Of a stretch of 45,417 nucleotides of DNA, positions 1 to 9,208 are shown piece after piece; the stretch's first letter is position 1, and each line of letters opens with the position of its first letter. Under the pieces are notes generated by a model. That model made no database searches, was not told where the DNA came from, and was given only the letters and a program-made list of their open reading frames with translations. The stretch lies in contig UQDU01000015.1 of NCBI GenBank assembly GCA_900539915.1, positions 1 to 45,417 of the forward strand, given 5' to 3'. This stretch comes from an uncultured Bacteroidales bacterium. Its GTDB lineage: Bacteria > Bacteroidota > Bacteroidia > Bacteroidales > Muribaculaceae. Position numbers and translations under genes: made by a program.

Positions 1-133
1 AGGAGAATGAGCGTTTACTACTTCAAAGTTTTGCACTTCGATTTAGAATCTTCACCGCGCAGTCTTTCAGTTGCATGATTTGTTTTCCCGGTTGGAGCAG
101 ATACATGTAGGGATGAAGGTCTTAAAAACAGAA

Positions 134-167
134 AGTGTGCATCAGGCAATATCGTCTGATGCACACT
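134..167 (-). terminator. Rho-independent terminator of the repeat-protein gene
   Basis: Perfect 12-bp inverted repeat (134-145 with 156-167) around a 10-base loop. On the minus strand it is followed by a T-rich stretch (complement of 122-131). It lies 28 bases past the stop codon of the minus-strand gene that ends at 196. Confidence 0.8.
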
Positions 168-195
168 GATTATGGGTTATGGATATGTGGGCTGC

Positions 196-1044
196 TTATT
201 TGGTCTTTACAGCGCCGCCGGTATCTTTCGTCTTCTCGATTTCGCCATGCGACAGGCCTTTGAGATTTATGTCTGCGCCGGTGTCGGCATGAGCCTTGAT
301 TTTGTCGGCACGCCCGTTGCGGATTTTGATGTCGGCACCGGTGTCGGCGCGTGCATCAAGGATTCGTGCGGTAAGAGTGGCGATTTCGATGTCTGCGCCG
401 GTGTCGGCTTTCGCACCTACTATGCCGGCTGAAACAGTCCCGAGCTTGATGTCGCCACCTGTATCCGAGTCAAGGTTGAGCGTGGTGACATTGACTGTGT
501 TTATCTCGACGTCGGCCGATGTGTCAGTCGATATGGAAAGCTTGTCAGCGCGTATGGATTTGATTTTGATGTCGGCTGAGGTGTCTGAGTCAATTAACAC
601 TGTGCCGGTTGATGATACTTCCGGGATTTCGATGTCGGCCGAGGTGTCTGCATAAAGTTTCAGCAGCTTGTTGCTGACATTGAGGGCGTTGGTGAATTTG
701 ATGTCGGATGATGTGTAAGCTTTGACGGCATACACTACCGGTCCGTTGACTGTGACTTTCAATCCCTTCAGATTCAGCTTTTTGACATCTTTGGGCTTCT
801 GTACGCCGATATTGAGTGTCTGGCCTTTCTTGACCACCTGTACCATAGGCACGAGATTGTCCGGACCGGTCACGGAGACTTTGACCGCCCCGGGGCTTAC
901 GGTATAGACCACATCGATGCTGGCAGATGTGACAAGGGCATTGATGGTGCCGTCAACAGGTACATTCCGTGTTACGGTCGCTGCGTGGAGCATGGTCGCG
1001 CCCAAGGTCATAAGGGCGATTGAAAACAAGGCTTTGATTTTCAT
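196..1044 (-). CDS. Secreted GIN/DUF2807-like 20-residue-repeat protein
   Basis: The 282-residue product begins with a signal peptide (about residues 1-21, ending LHAA), so it should be exported. Residues 25-110 resemble the start of the GIN/DUF2807 head domain often called putative auto-transporter adhesin. From about residue 110 to the end the protein is built from eight or nine near-identical units of 20 residues, each starting D-T-(S/G)-(A/G)-D-(I/V) and followed by alternating hydrophobic positions, as in a right-handed beta-solenoid. The repeat is visible in the DNA as a 60-base period. There is no membrane anchor or lipobox after the signal peptide. The gene stands alone, divergent from pyrH, with its own terminator. 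A role in surface adhesion or binding is inference from the family name only; the fold assignment is fairly secure. Confidence 0.8.
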   Translation of the reverse strand: MKIKALFSIALMTLGATMLHAATVTRNVPVDGTINALVTSASIDVVYTVSPGAVKVSVTGPDNLVPMVQVVKKGQTLNIGVQKPKDVKKLNLKGLKVTVNGPVVYAVKAYTSSDIKFTNALNVSNKLLKLYADTSADIEIPEVSSTGTVLIDSDTSADIKIKSIRADKLSISTDTSADVEINTVNVTTLNLDSDTGGDIKLGTVSAGIVGAKADTGADIEIATLTARILDARADTGADIKIRNGRADKIKAHADTGADINLKGLSHGEIEKTKDTGGAVKTK

Positions 1045-1131
1045 AGCAGTCTGTTTAAATAGTTGGTGATGGATTTTATTCGGTATTTCTGTATCTATTA
1101 TGTTGTTTAGACGCTAAAACTGTTGCAAAAG

Positions 1132-1164
1132 TTTCAGCAATGGATGAAATTTTTCCTAACTTTG
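1132..1164 (+). promoter_or_regulatory. Promoter of the pyrH-frr-parC run
   Basis: The -7 element TAACTTTG (1157-1164) matches the Bacteroidetes consensus TAnnTTTG. TTTC at 1132-1135, 21 bases upstream, is a one-mismatch -33 element. The pyrH start is 55 bases downstream of the -7 box. Confidence 0.6.
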
Positions 1165-1219
1165 TGGAAACAGGAACTTTTTAACACATTCTGACCAACT
1201 TATATATCTAATCAAACTC

Positions 1220-1945
1220 ATGAGTACACCACGATATTCCAGAATATTGCTCAAACTCAGCGGCGAAAGCCTCATGGGTGCCCAAGGATACGGCATCGAC
1301 ACTGAGCGTCTGCATTCTTATGCCACACAGATAGCCGAACTCGTTGGCAAGATGGGCGTGGAAGTCGCCATAGTCATAGGCGGAGGCAACATATTCCGCG
1401 GTCTCTCAGGAGCTGCCAAAGGGTTCGACCGTGTCACCGGCGACCAGATGGGCATGCTTGCCACCGTAATCAACTCTCTGGCTCTGCGCTCGGCTCTGGA
1501 GGCTGTGGGTCAGCGTGCGCGTGTGATGACCTCCATAGCCATGCACCCCGTAGGCGAGCACTACAGCAGCCGCAAGGCTCTTGATGCCATGTCTAATGGC
1601 GAAGTGGCCATCATAGCCGGAGGTACAGGCAATCCGTTCTTTACCACCGACACTGCCAGCGCACTCCGTGGCGTAGAGGTCGATGCCGAGATAATGCTCA
1701 AGGGAACACGTGTGGATGGCGTATATACCGCCGACCCCGAGAAGGATCCCGAAGCAAAGAAATTCAGCTCCATCACCTACGATGAGGTACTGGCCCGCGG
1801 CCTGAAAGTGATGGATCTGACGGCTATCACGATGTGCCGTGAGAATAATCTGCCTATATATGTGTTTGATATGGATACCCCGGGCAACCTGATAAAGGTA
1901 CTGAAAGGTGAAAATATCGGCACACTCGTCACTAACGAACAATAA
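1220..1945 (+). CDS. pyrH: UMP kinase
   Basis: UMP kinase phosphorylates UMP to UDP with ATP, the committed kinase step of pyrimidine nucleotide synthesis, in the cytosol. The 241-residue product has the amino-acid-kinase fold of bacterial PyrH: the N-terminal RILLKLSGESL phosphate-binding segment, the VIGGGNIFRG loop (about residues 53-62), the GGTGNPFFTTDTA nucleotide segment near residue 130, and the DGVYTADPEKDP motif near residue 166. Length and motifs are those of the normal hexameric enzyme. The ATG start at 1220 gives the standard N-terminus. frr follows after 27 bases, the usual pairing in many bacteria, so the two are probably cotranscribed. Confidence 0.97.
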   Translation: MSTPRYSRILLKLSGESLMGAQGYGIDTERLHSYATQIAELVGKMGVEVAIVIGGGNIFRGLSGAAKGFDRVTGDQMGMLATVINSLALRSALEAVGQRARVMTSIAMHPVGEHYSSRKALDAMSNGEVAIIAGGTGNPFFTTDTASALRGVEVDAEIMLKGTRVDGVYTADPEKDPEAKKFSSITYDEVLARGLKVMDLTAITMCRENNLPIYVFDMDTPGNLIKVLKGENIGTLVTNEQ

Positions 1946-1972
1946 TAACAATATTTAATATACTTGTCAACC

Positions 1973-2533
1973 ATGACCGACCCTAAGACCTATCTTGGCC
2001 CTGCTGAGGAGAAAATGCAGATGGCCGTTGAATATCTCGATGAATCACTTGCCCATATCCGTGCCGGCAAAGCCAATCCCAAAATCCTTGACGGCATACG
2101 TGTGGATTATTATGGCAGTGCTGCCCCTATCAGCAATGTAGCCAATATCTCCGTGCCTGATGCGCGTACTATCGTAATCACACCGTGGGAGAAATCGATG
2201 TTCCGTGAAATCGAGAAGGCTATCATCAACAGCGAGCTCGGCATCACTCCCGAAAACAACGGTGAGGTGATACGCATCTCTATTCCGCCGCTGACCGAAG
2301 ACCGCCGCAAGCAGCTCGTCAAGCAGTCAAAGGCCGAGGCCGAGCAGGCCAAGGTGTCAGTGCGCAATGCGCGTCGTGACGCTATCGAAGGTCTGAAGAA
2401 GGCCGTCAAGCAGGGTATGCCTGAGGACGTGGAGAAAGATGCCGAAGGCACTGCGCAGAAGCTCCACGACAAGTACCTCAAGCAGATTGATGACCTTTTC
2501 GCAGCCAAGGAAAAGGAAATCCTGACAGTATAG
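1973..2533 (+). CDS. frr: Ribosome recycling factor
   Basis: RRF splits the post-termination ribosome together with EF-G. The 186-residue protein shows the whole family pattern: an N-terminal helix (EEKMQMAVEYLDESLAHIRAGKANP), the short beta domain with YYGSAAPISNVANISVPDART, the GEVIRISIPPLTEDRRKQLVKQ hinge, and the long C-terminal helical arm ending in KEKEILTV. An in-frame TTG lies nine bases upstream (1964), but the ATG at 1973 gives the canonical N-terminus and is preferred. The gene sits 27 bases after pyrH and 33 bases before parC, in the same direction. Confidence 0.97.
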   Translation: MTDPKTYLGPAEEKMQMAVEYLDESLAHIRAGKANPKILDGIRVDYYGSAAPISNVANISVPDARTIVITPWEKSMFREIEKAIINSELGITPENNGEVIRISIPPLTEDRRKQLVKQSKAEAEQAKVSVRNARRDAIEGLKKAVKQGMPEDVEKDAEGTAQKLHDKYLKQIDDLFAAKEKEILTV

Positions 2534-2566
2534 AATACCACAAGACCATAACCACGCATACGATCC

Positions 2567-5302
2567 ATGTCCGAAAACACACCCAACGATACAGACGATC
2601 CCATCGACAGGCTGTCGCATCCTGATGCCGGCGACATCGAGTCCGCCGCAGAAGATATAAGCGAAACCGAGGCAGAGGAGGCTGTGGAGTCACAGCTCCC
2701 GGCTCATCACCACTCTTTGGCCGAGGATTTGACCAAGCACCATCTCAGGGGCATGTATCGCAGCTGGTTTTTGGACTATGCTTCATATGTGATTCTTGAG
2801 CGTGCCGTCCCGGCGATTGACGACGGTCTGAAACCTGTGCAGAGGCGCATACTCCACTCCATGCGCACTCTCGATGACGGACGATTCAACAAGGTGGCAA
2901 ATATCGTGGGCAACACCATGCAGTATCATCCTCATGGTGATGCCTCGATATATGAAGCCCTCGTGCAGCTCGGACAGAAAGACCTGCTTGTGGAGACCCA
3001 GGGAAACTGGGGCAACATACTGACAGGCTCGTCGGCTGCCGCCGGCCGATATATCGAAGCGCGTCTTAGCCAGTTTGCGCTTGATGTGCTTTTCAATCCC
3101 AAAGTGACCGACTGGACGCTGAGCTACGACGGACGTAAGAAAGAGCCTGTCACTCTGCCGGCCAAGTTCCCTCTGCTTCTTGCCCAGGGTGTGGAGGGTA
3201 TCGCCGTGGGTCTGAGCAGCAAAATCCTGCCTCATAATTTCAATGAGATTATAGATGCCGCTGTATCATATCTCCGAGGCGAGGACTTCGTGCTGTATCC
3301 CGACTTTGTGACCGGCGGCATGATTGATGTCAGCCGCTATAACGACGGAGAACGTGGCGGAGCCGTCAAGGTCCGATCCAAGATTGAAAAGATTGACAAC
3401 AAGACGCTTGCAATCACTGAGATACCCTACGGCAAGACCACAGGTACGGTTATCGACTCGATTATCAAGGCGTTTGAGGGCGGTAAAATCAAAATCCGTA
3501 AGGTCGATGACAACACTGCAGAGCATGCGCGTATAATAGTGCATCTGCTGCCCGGCACGTCAAGCGACAAGACCATCGATGCGCTCTATGCGTTTACCGA
3601 CTGCGAGGTGTCGATATCGCCCAACTGCTGCGTAATCCGTGACAACAAGCCTCATTTCATAGGGGTGAGCGATGTGCTGCGGTACAATGTCGACACCACA
3701 CGTGACATACTTCGCCGTGAGCTTGAAATACAGCTTGGCGAGGTGCGCGAACTGCTGTTCTTCGCCTCTTTGGAGCGTATATTCATCGAGGAGCGCATAT
3801 ATAAGGACAAGGAGTATGAACAGGCCGCGTCAAAGGAGGCCGCCATACTGCATATCGACAAGCGGCTCGAGCCTTGGAAGCCCAAACTGTGGCGCGAGGT
3901 CACCACGGAGGATATCGAACGGCTGTTTGAAATCAAGATGGGGCGCATCATACGCTTCAACGCCAAGCAAAACGAGGAACTGATAGCGCAGTATAACGCC
4001 CGTATCGCCGACCTGCTGGAAAAACTGAGCGATATGGTATCATATACCATAGGCTGGTTTGAGCAGCTCAAGGAACGGTATGGCGACGCCTATCCACGCC
4101 ACACACAGATACGCAGTTTTGACAATATCGAAGCGTCTGTAGTGGCTGAGGCCAATGAGAAGCTGTACATCAACCGTGAGGAGGGTTTCATCGGCACTTC
4201 GTTGAAGAAGGAGGAGTTTGTATGTAACTGCTCGTCGATTGATGACATCATAGTCTTCTATCGTGACGGCCATTATAAAGTGGTCAAAGTTCAGGACAAA
4301 CTGTTTATAGGCAAAAATGTAATGTGGCTCGGCGTATTCAAGAAAGGCGATGAGCGCACCATATATAATGCCATATACCAGAACGGTAAAAACGGTCCGT
4401 ACTATATGAAACGTTTTGCCGTAACAGGTCTGACACGCGACAAGGACTATAACATGACTCCCGGCAAACCGGGTACGCGAGTGCGCTATTTTACGGTCAA
4501 CCACAATGGGGAGGCTGAGGTGGTAAGCGTCAACCTCAAGGAGAAGCCGCGCCTCAAAGCGCTGTCGTTTGACATTGATTTCAGCAAACTTGCCATCAAG
4601 GGCAAAGGTGCCATGGGCAATCTCGTCACCAAAAACGAGGTCAAAAGTTTCACGCTCAAGGACAAAGGCGTATCGACTCTCGGAGGCCGTCAGGTGTGGT
4701 TTGACCACGATGTGCTGCGTCTCAACTACAATGCCCAGGGAACCTATCTGGGCGAATTTCTCGGTGAGGACCAGATTCTTGTGGTGCTCAACACCGGAGA
4801 ATACTACATGAGTTCGTTTGAGGCCACCAACCACTATAGCGATGGAATCATACGCATAGAGAAATATCGCGAGGGAGTGGAGTGGACGGCTGTGCTCTAT
4901 GATGCCGATCAGAAATATCCCTATCTTAAGAGATTTACTTTCGAGCCTTCGGCCAAGCGGCAGCGTTTCATCGGTGAGAACGAAAAATCACGTCTGTTAT
5001 TTATCACTGATACTCCCCATGCCCGTATAGAGGTCACTTTCGGCGGCGAGGATGCACAACGCGAGCCGATGATAGTGGATGTGGATGAATTTGTCGGCGT
5101 GAAATCGTTCCGGGCCAAGGGCAAGCGACTGACCACATGGCAGCTCGACAAGATTACCGAGCTTGAACCTGTATTTACCGATGATGCTGATGATGCGGTG
5201 GATGGGGCTGATGCTGAGTCGCCCGTTGACAGTCTGCCGGATGAGTCTGTTGATGACCTGAGCCAGTCGGTGATAGAGTTTGATGACAATGCACCGCAAT
5301 AG
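2567..5302 (+). CDS. parC: DNA topoisomerase IV subunit A (GyrA/ParC family)
   Basis: This is the DNA-cleaving subunit of a type IIA topoisomerase, which decatenates or relaxes DNA together with a ParE/GyrB-type ATPase not encoded here. In the 911-residue product an acidic N-terminal extension (about 45 residues) precedes the winged-helix/tower cleavage domain. The QYHPHGDASIY segment and the catalytic tyrosine Y162 in the GRYIEARL context are intact. The C-terminal half is a degenerate beta-propeller without a clear GyrA box (QRRGGKG-type motif), which favours topoisomerase IV over gyrase. The last 60 residues are strongly acidic (runs of D, A and S). The 3' end overlaps the next gene by 20 bases, which suggests translational coupling. 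Confidence 0.92.
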   Translation: MSENTPNDTDDPIDRLSHPDAGDIESAAEDISETEAEEAVESQLPAHHHSLAEDLTKHHLRGMYRSWFLDYASYVILERAVPAIDDGLKPVQRRILHSMRTLDDGRFNKVANIVGNTMQYHPHGDASIYEALVQLGQKDLLVETQGNWGNILTGSSAAAGRYIEARLSQFALDVLFNPKVTDWTLSYDGRKKEPVTLPAKFPLLLAQGVEGIAVGLSSKILPHNFNEIIDAAVSYLRGEDFVLYPDFVTGGMIDVSRYNDGERGGAVKVRSKIEKIDNKTLAITEIPYGKTTGTVIDSIIKAFEGGKIKIRKVDDNTAEHARIIVHLLPGTSSDKTIDALYAFTDCEVSISPNCCVIRDNKPHFIGVSDVLRYNVDTTRDILRRELEIQLGEVRELLFFASLERIFIEERIYKDKEYEQAASKEAAILHIDKRLEPWKPKLWREVTTEDIERLFEIKMGRIIRFNAKQNEELIAQYNARIADLLEKLSDMVSYTIGWFEQLKERYGDAYPRHTQIRSFDNIEASVVAEANEKLYINREEGFIGTSLKKEEFVCNCSSIDDIIVFYRDGHYKVVKVQDKLFIGKNVMWLGVFKKGDERTIYNAIYQNGKNGPYYMKRFAVTGLTRDKDYNMTPGKPGTRVRYFTVNHNGEAEVVSVNLKEKPRLKALSFDIDFSKLAIKGKGAMGNLVTKNEVKSFTLKDKGVSTLGGRQVWFDHDVLRLNYNAQGTYLGEFLGEDQILVVLNTGEYYMSSFEATNHYSDGIIRIEKYREGVEWTAVLYDADQKYPYLKRFTFEPSAKRQRFIGENEKSRLLFITDTPHARIEVTFGGEDAQREPMIVDVDEFVGVKSFRAKGKRLTTWQLDKITELEPVFTDDADDAVDGADAESPVDSLPDESVDDLSQSVIEFDDNAPQ

Positions 5303-6218
5303 ATTACCTCTATGCTACATCCGTAGCTGTGGCCGCAGTATCGTTGCGTCACTTATGGTACTGGCAGCTGTGCTGTCGGGGCATTGTGCTGATGCTGATG
5401 CTGATGCTGATGCTGATGCTGATGCTGATTCGTCGCGGATGGAGGTGATACGTCCGGTCATGTCGGCGTACACTTTTGAGGCCGGCGGAACGCATCTCGC
5501 CGATACCTATCTGACACCTCTTATATATGGCGGTTATTCGCTCGCTTTGCAGTATGAGCGTTGGCAAGCCATGAAATTCTCACCTGAGCGTTGGGTGATG
5601 AACCTGACTGTCAGAGGCACTTGGGATGATGCCGACAGTCCGGCACGTAATAACTCCATGTGGTATGCCGGAGTGGATGCCCGCTGGGGCATGATGCACC
5701 GCTGGCAGCTTCCGTGGGGTATCACCGTAGGTGCCGGAGGGTCCACAGGCATAATGGCCGGCTGCATGTACAACGGACGTAACAGCAACAATCCGGCGTC
5801 GGCGAAAGTGTCATGGACTGTCGATGCTGCGGCATATGCCTCGTGGAAGACACGCGTCGGGCGTCTGCCGATAACCGTCACCTATAAGCCTACGTTGCCG
5901 TTGACAGGCGTGTTCTACGGTGTGGAGTACGGACAGCTCTACTATGAGTATTGGCTCGGCAATCATAAAAACACCATACACTGGGGGCATTGGGGCAATT
6001 ATTTCGCCATGGACAACCAGCTGACCGCCGACCTGCATTTCGGGGCGACTTCGCTCCGCGTGGGCTACCGTGGCTACGTCTACTCCATAAAGGTCAATGG
6101 CATCACCTCACGCATCACCTCCAACACATTTATCATAGGCATTTCAGGCGAGTGGATGAGCTTAAATCCGCGCAAACCCATCTCGGCTGATAATGTCCGC
6201 ATAATAAGCGCATTGTAA
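5283..6218 (+). CDS. DUF3316-family exported protein
   Basis: The 311-residue product has an N-terminal hydrophobic export segment (about residues 16-34) followed directly by seven Ala-Asp pairs encoded by a hexanucleotide repeat. The body (residues 60-311) matches DUF3316, a Bacteroidales family of unknown function: it contains YLTPLIYGGYSLALQYERW, many Trp/Tyr/Gly residues and alternating beta strands, as expected for a small outer-membrane or periplasmic beta-barrel-like protein. In-frame starts exist at TTG 5280, ATG 5283 and ATG 5289; all overlap the end of parC, and 5283 is chosen as the first ATG. An S41 protease-like lipoprotein gene follows after 13 bases, so the two probably form an envelope pair. 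The function is unknown. Confidence 0.75.
   Translation: MTMHRNRLPLCYIRSCGRSIVASLMVLAAVLSGHCADADADADADADADSSRMEVIRPVMSAYTFEAGGTHLADTYLTPLIYGGYSLALQYERWQAMKFSPERWVMNLTVRGTWDDADSPARNNSMWYAGVDARWGMMHRWQLPWGITVGAGGSTGIMAGCMYNGRNSNNPASAKVSWTVDAAAYASWKTRVGRLPITVTYKPTLPLTGVFYGVEYGQLYYEYWLGNHKNTIHWGHWGNYFAMDNQLTADLHFGATSLRVGYRGYVYSIKVNGITSRITSNTFIIGISGEWMSLNPRKPISADNVRIISAL
5388..5429 (+). repeat. Seven tandem copies of GCTGAT
   Basis: Perfect 6-bp tandem repeat, in frame with the DUF3316 gene and encoding (Ala-Asp)7 just after the signal peptide. Because the unit is six bases, slippage would change the linker length by two residues without shifting the frame. Confidence 0.95.
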
Positions 6219-6231
6219 ACGAAAAATATCC

Positions 6232-7263
6232 ATGCCAGCCATAGCACGATTACTGATTCTGTATATAATTTCGCTCCTTACCGCGTTTGGCTTCTCTGCC
6301 TGTCATGAGATAGAGCAGTGGGACGACGATGCAAGGGGTAATTTTGAGGCTTTATGGACGGTGGTTGATGAGCATTACTGTTTTTTTGCCGACAAGGGTG
6401 TTGACTGGGATGAGGTGCATGCACGCTATGCGGCGAAAATCAGCGACAATATGACCAGGAGCGAATTGTTTGATGTCTGTGCTGCTATGCTTGCAGAGCT
6501 GCGTGACGGCCATACAAATCTTTCATCCCCGTTTGAGGTGTCGTATTATCGCAAGTGGTGGAGTGACTACCCTCAGAACTATGATTCACGGCTCATAGAG
6601 CAATACTATTTTAATTTCAACTATCGTCAGGTCAATGGCATGACCTATGGGATGCTGCCACAGAATGTGGGTTACATCTATTACGGCTCTTTCGGCGTGA
6701 CTCTTGGCGAAGGCAATCTTGACCATGTGCTTAATTATCTGTCATCTGCTCAGGGCCTGATAATAGATGTGCGTGACAATGGGGGAGGTGACCTGACAAA
6801 TGTAGAGACTCTTGTCAGCCGTTTCATTACCCGGGAGACAGTCGTAGGTTCCATCCGTCATAAGACAGGACCGGGGCATGATGACTTTTCAGACCCCTAT
6901 CCCATACATTACCGTCCGGCCGGAGGCTCTCACATATTATGGGGTAAACCTGTAGTAGTGCTCTGTAACCGCTCCACTTTCTCGGCTGCCAACAATTTCG
7001 TATCCATAATGAAATATCTCCCCGGAGTGAAGGTGGTTGGTGCCACGACAGGCGGAGGAAGCGGCATGCCGTTTTCAAGCGAGATTCCCAACGGGTGGGG
7101 CGTCAGATTCTCGGCTTGTCCGATGTACGATGCCAACGGCGTATGCACCGAGCAAGGCGTAGAGCCCACCGATGGCTGCGCCATCGACCTCGACCCCGTC
7201 CAGGCCCTCGCCGGCCATGACACCATGCTCGACCTCGCCATCACCCTCCTCACCACCCCTTAG
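6232..7263 (+). CDS. S41-family (C-terminal processing protease-like) lipoprotein
   Basis: The 343-residue product has a lipoprotein signal peptide with the lipobox GFSAC (lipid Cys at about residue 24), so it should be membrane-anchored and face the periplasm or surface. The tail-specific-protease fold is visible: an N-terminal helical domain with RDGHTNL (about residue 97), the GLIIDVRDNGGGD strand-loop, and NRSTFSAANNF with the probable nucleophile Ser251. No PDZ domain is present, and I do not see the usual catalytic lysine motif after GATTGGGSG. This places it with the short Bacteroidales S41 lipoproteins rather than with CtpA. It lies 13 bases after the DUF3316 gene. Its substrate is unknown. 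Confidence 0.85.
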   Translation: MPAIARLLILYIISLLTAFGFSACHEIEQWDDDARGNFEALWTVVDEHYCFFADKGVDWDEVHARYAAKISDNMTRSELFDVCAAMLAELRDGHTNLSSPFEVSYYRKWWSDYPQNYDSRLIEQYYFNFNYRQVNGMTYGMLPQNVGYIYYGSFGVTLGEGNLDHVLNYLSSAQGLIIDVRDNGGGDLTNVETLVSRFITRETVVGSIRHKTGPGHDDFSDPYPIHYRPAGGSHILWGKPVVVLCNRSTFSAANNFVSIMKYLPGVKVVGATTGGGSGMPFSSEIPNGWGVRFSACPMYDANGVCTEQGVEPTDGCAIDLDPVQALAGHDTMLDLAITLLTTP

Positions 7264-7331
7264 TTCGAGAAATGTGATTGTTTTTTGCTCACTAATGATG
7301 TGCGTTATGGGTGAGTTTTGGGAAAAATGCG

Positions 7332-7339
7332 TAACTTTG
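7332..7339 (+). promoter_or_regulatory. -7 promoter element upstream of typA
   Basis: TAACTTTG matches the Bacteroidetes -7 consensus and lies 71 bases before the typA start. A TTTG is present at 7317-7320 but is too close (11 bases) to be the -33 element, so only the -7 box is claimed. Confidence 0.5.
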
Positions 7340-7410
7340 CAGACTGATTTACGATAGAGACCGGGCAAACGTCCGGGCTTTCAAGTGTATATACAAGTTT
7401 CCATTAAGGT

Positions 7411-9207
7411 ATGCAAAACATCCGCAATATTGCCATCATTGCCCACGTAGACCACGGTAAGACAACCCTCGTGGACAAAATGCTCCTTGCCGGGCATCTG
7501 TTTCGTGAGAACCAAAATGCCGGAGAACTCATTCTTGACAACAATGACCTTGAGCGCGAGCGTGGTATAACCATCCTCTCCAAGAATGTCTCAATCAACT
7601 ATAAGGATTGCAAAATCAACATCATAGACACTCCGGGACACGCGGATTTCGGCGGCGAGGTGGAGCGTGTGCTCAATATGGCCGACGGATGTCTGCTTCT
7701 TGTGGATGCTTTTGAAGGTCCTATGCCCCAGACACGTTTTGTGCTTCAGAAAGCCATACAGATGGGTCTTAAGCCGGTCGTGGTAATCAACAAGGTCGAC
7801 AAGCCCAACTGCCGTCCTGACGAGGTGCAGGAGATGGTATTTGACCTGATGTTTAATCTTGATGCCACTGAGGAGCAGCTGGATTTCCCCACTGTCTACG
7901 GTTCGGCCAAGCAGGGCTGGATGAGTGATGACTGGCGGAAGCCCACCGATAACATATGTGCGGCTCTTGATGCTATCATCAAGTATATCCCGGCTCCGGA
8001 GACCATAGAGGGCCCTTCGCAGATGCTTATCACATCGCTTGATTTCTCAAGCTACGTAGGCCGTATCGCCATAGGGCGTGTGCATCGTGGCGAGTTCCGC
8101 GAGGGTCAGGACATCGTGCTTATGAAGAAGGACGGCTCCACCGTCAAGCAGCGTATCAAGGAGCTGCATGTCTTTGAGGGTATGGGACGCAAAAAGGTAC
8201 AGAGCGTGCAGAGCGGTGATATATGTGCTCTCGTAGGCATTGAGGGCTTTGAAATCGGTGACACTGTAGCCGATGCATCCTCTCCTGAGGCTCTGCCGCG
8301 TATAGCTATCGACGAGCCTACGATGTCTATGACATTTACTATAAACGACAGCCCGTTCTTCGGACGTGACGGCAAGTATGTCACATCTCGCCATATCTCT
8401 GACCGACTGACCAGAGAACTTGACCGAAACCTGGCTCTCAGAGTGCAGAAAGATCCTCATGAAGATGTATGGACGGTGTTTGGTCGCGGTGTGCTGCACC
8501 TTTCGGTGCTCATCGAGACGATGCGTCGCGAGGGATACGAGCTCCAGGTAGGCCAGCCCCAGGTCATCATCAAGGAGATTGACGGACAGAAATGCGAGCC
8601 TATTGAGTTGCTGACTATCAATGTCCCCGAGGAATACTCAAGCAAAATCATCGATATGGTGACTCGCCGAAAGGGTGAGATGCTTACGATGAATGCCCAG
8701 AATGATCGGATACACATGGAGTTCACGATTCCGTCACGCGGCATCATAGGTCTGCGCAACAATGTGCTGACCGCTTCGGCCGGTGAAGCTATCATGGCTC
8801 ACCGTTTCCATGAGTACCAGCCTTGGAAGGGTGACATAGAACGCCGTACAAACGGTTCGCTCATAGCCATGGAAGGCGGCACGGCATATGCCTATGCCAT
8901 TGACAAGCTCCAGGACCGCGGACGTTTCTTTATCTTCCCTCAGGAGGAGGTATATGCCGGTCAGGTGGTCGGAGAGAACGCCAAGGACAATGACATCGTG
9001 GTCAATGTGACCAAGAGCAAGAAACTCACCAACATGCGAGCTTCCGGAGCCGATGACAAGGCCCGTATCATCCCTCCTGTGGTATTCAGCCTTGAGGAGG
9101 CTCTGGAATATATCAAGGAAGACGAATATGTGGAGGTGACACCTAACCATCTGCGCATACGCAAGATAATCCTTGACGAGATAGAACGTAAACGTGCCAA
9201 TAAGTAA
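7411..9207 (+). CDS. typA: Translational GTPase TypA/BipA
   Basis: TypA/BipA is a ribosome-associated GTPase of the EF-G superfamily, involved in 50S assembly and stress or cold growth. The 598-residue protein has normal length and all G motifs: AHVDHGKTTL (G1, residues 11-20), RERGITI (G2 region), DTPGHADFGGEVERVL (G3), NKVDK (G4) and GSAKQGW (G5 region). Domain II and two EF-G-like domains follow, with the family-specific RGIIGLRNNVLTASAGEA near residue 435 and a basic C-terminal domain. It stands as the first gene after an intergenic promoter, and panE starts one base after its stop. Confidence 0.97.
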   Translation: MQNIRNIAIIAHVDHGKTTLVDKMLLAGHLFRENQNAGELILDNNDLERERGITILSKNVSINYKDCKINIIDTPGHADFGGEVERVLNMADGCLLLVDAFEGPMPQTRFVLQKAIQMGLKPVVVINKVDKPNCRPDEVQEMVFDLMFNLDATEEQLDFPTVYGSAKQGWMSDDWRKPTDNICAALDAIIKYIPAPETIEGPSQMLITSLDFSSYVGRIAIGRVHRGEFREGQDIVLMKKDGSTVKQRIKELHVFEGMGRKKVQSVQSGDICALVGIEGFEIGDTVADASSPEALPRIAIDEPTMSMTFTINDSPFFGRDGKYVTSRHISDRLTRELDRNLALRVQKDPHEDVWTVFGRGVLHLSVLIETMRREGYELQVGQPQVIIKEIDGQKCEPIELLTINVPEEYSSKIIDMVTRRKGEMLTMNAQNDRIHMEFTIPSRGIIGLRNNVLTASAGEAIMAHRFHEYQPWKGDIERRTNGSLIAMEGGTAYAYAIDKLQDRGRFFIFPQEEVYAGQVVGENAKDNDIVVNVTKSKKLTNMRASGADDKARIIPPVVFSLEEALEYIKEDEYVEVTPNHLRIRKIILDEIERKRANK

Positions 9208-9208
9208 T

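Noticed and set aside
1..133. Open frames running in from the left edge
   Set aside because: One plus-strand frame is open to about position 110 and a 27-codon minus-strand frame exists, but neither resembles a protein and there is no supporting signal.
300..960. 60-base periodicity that could suggest a CRISPR or satellite array
   Set aside because: The period keeps the reading frame and encodes a 20-residue protein repeat; there are no unique spacers between identical repeats.
4040..4834. 264-codon minus-strand frame inside parC
   Set aside because: It lies wholly antisense to a well-conserved gene, has no family motifs or promoter, and is explained by codon bias of the real gene.
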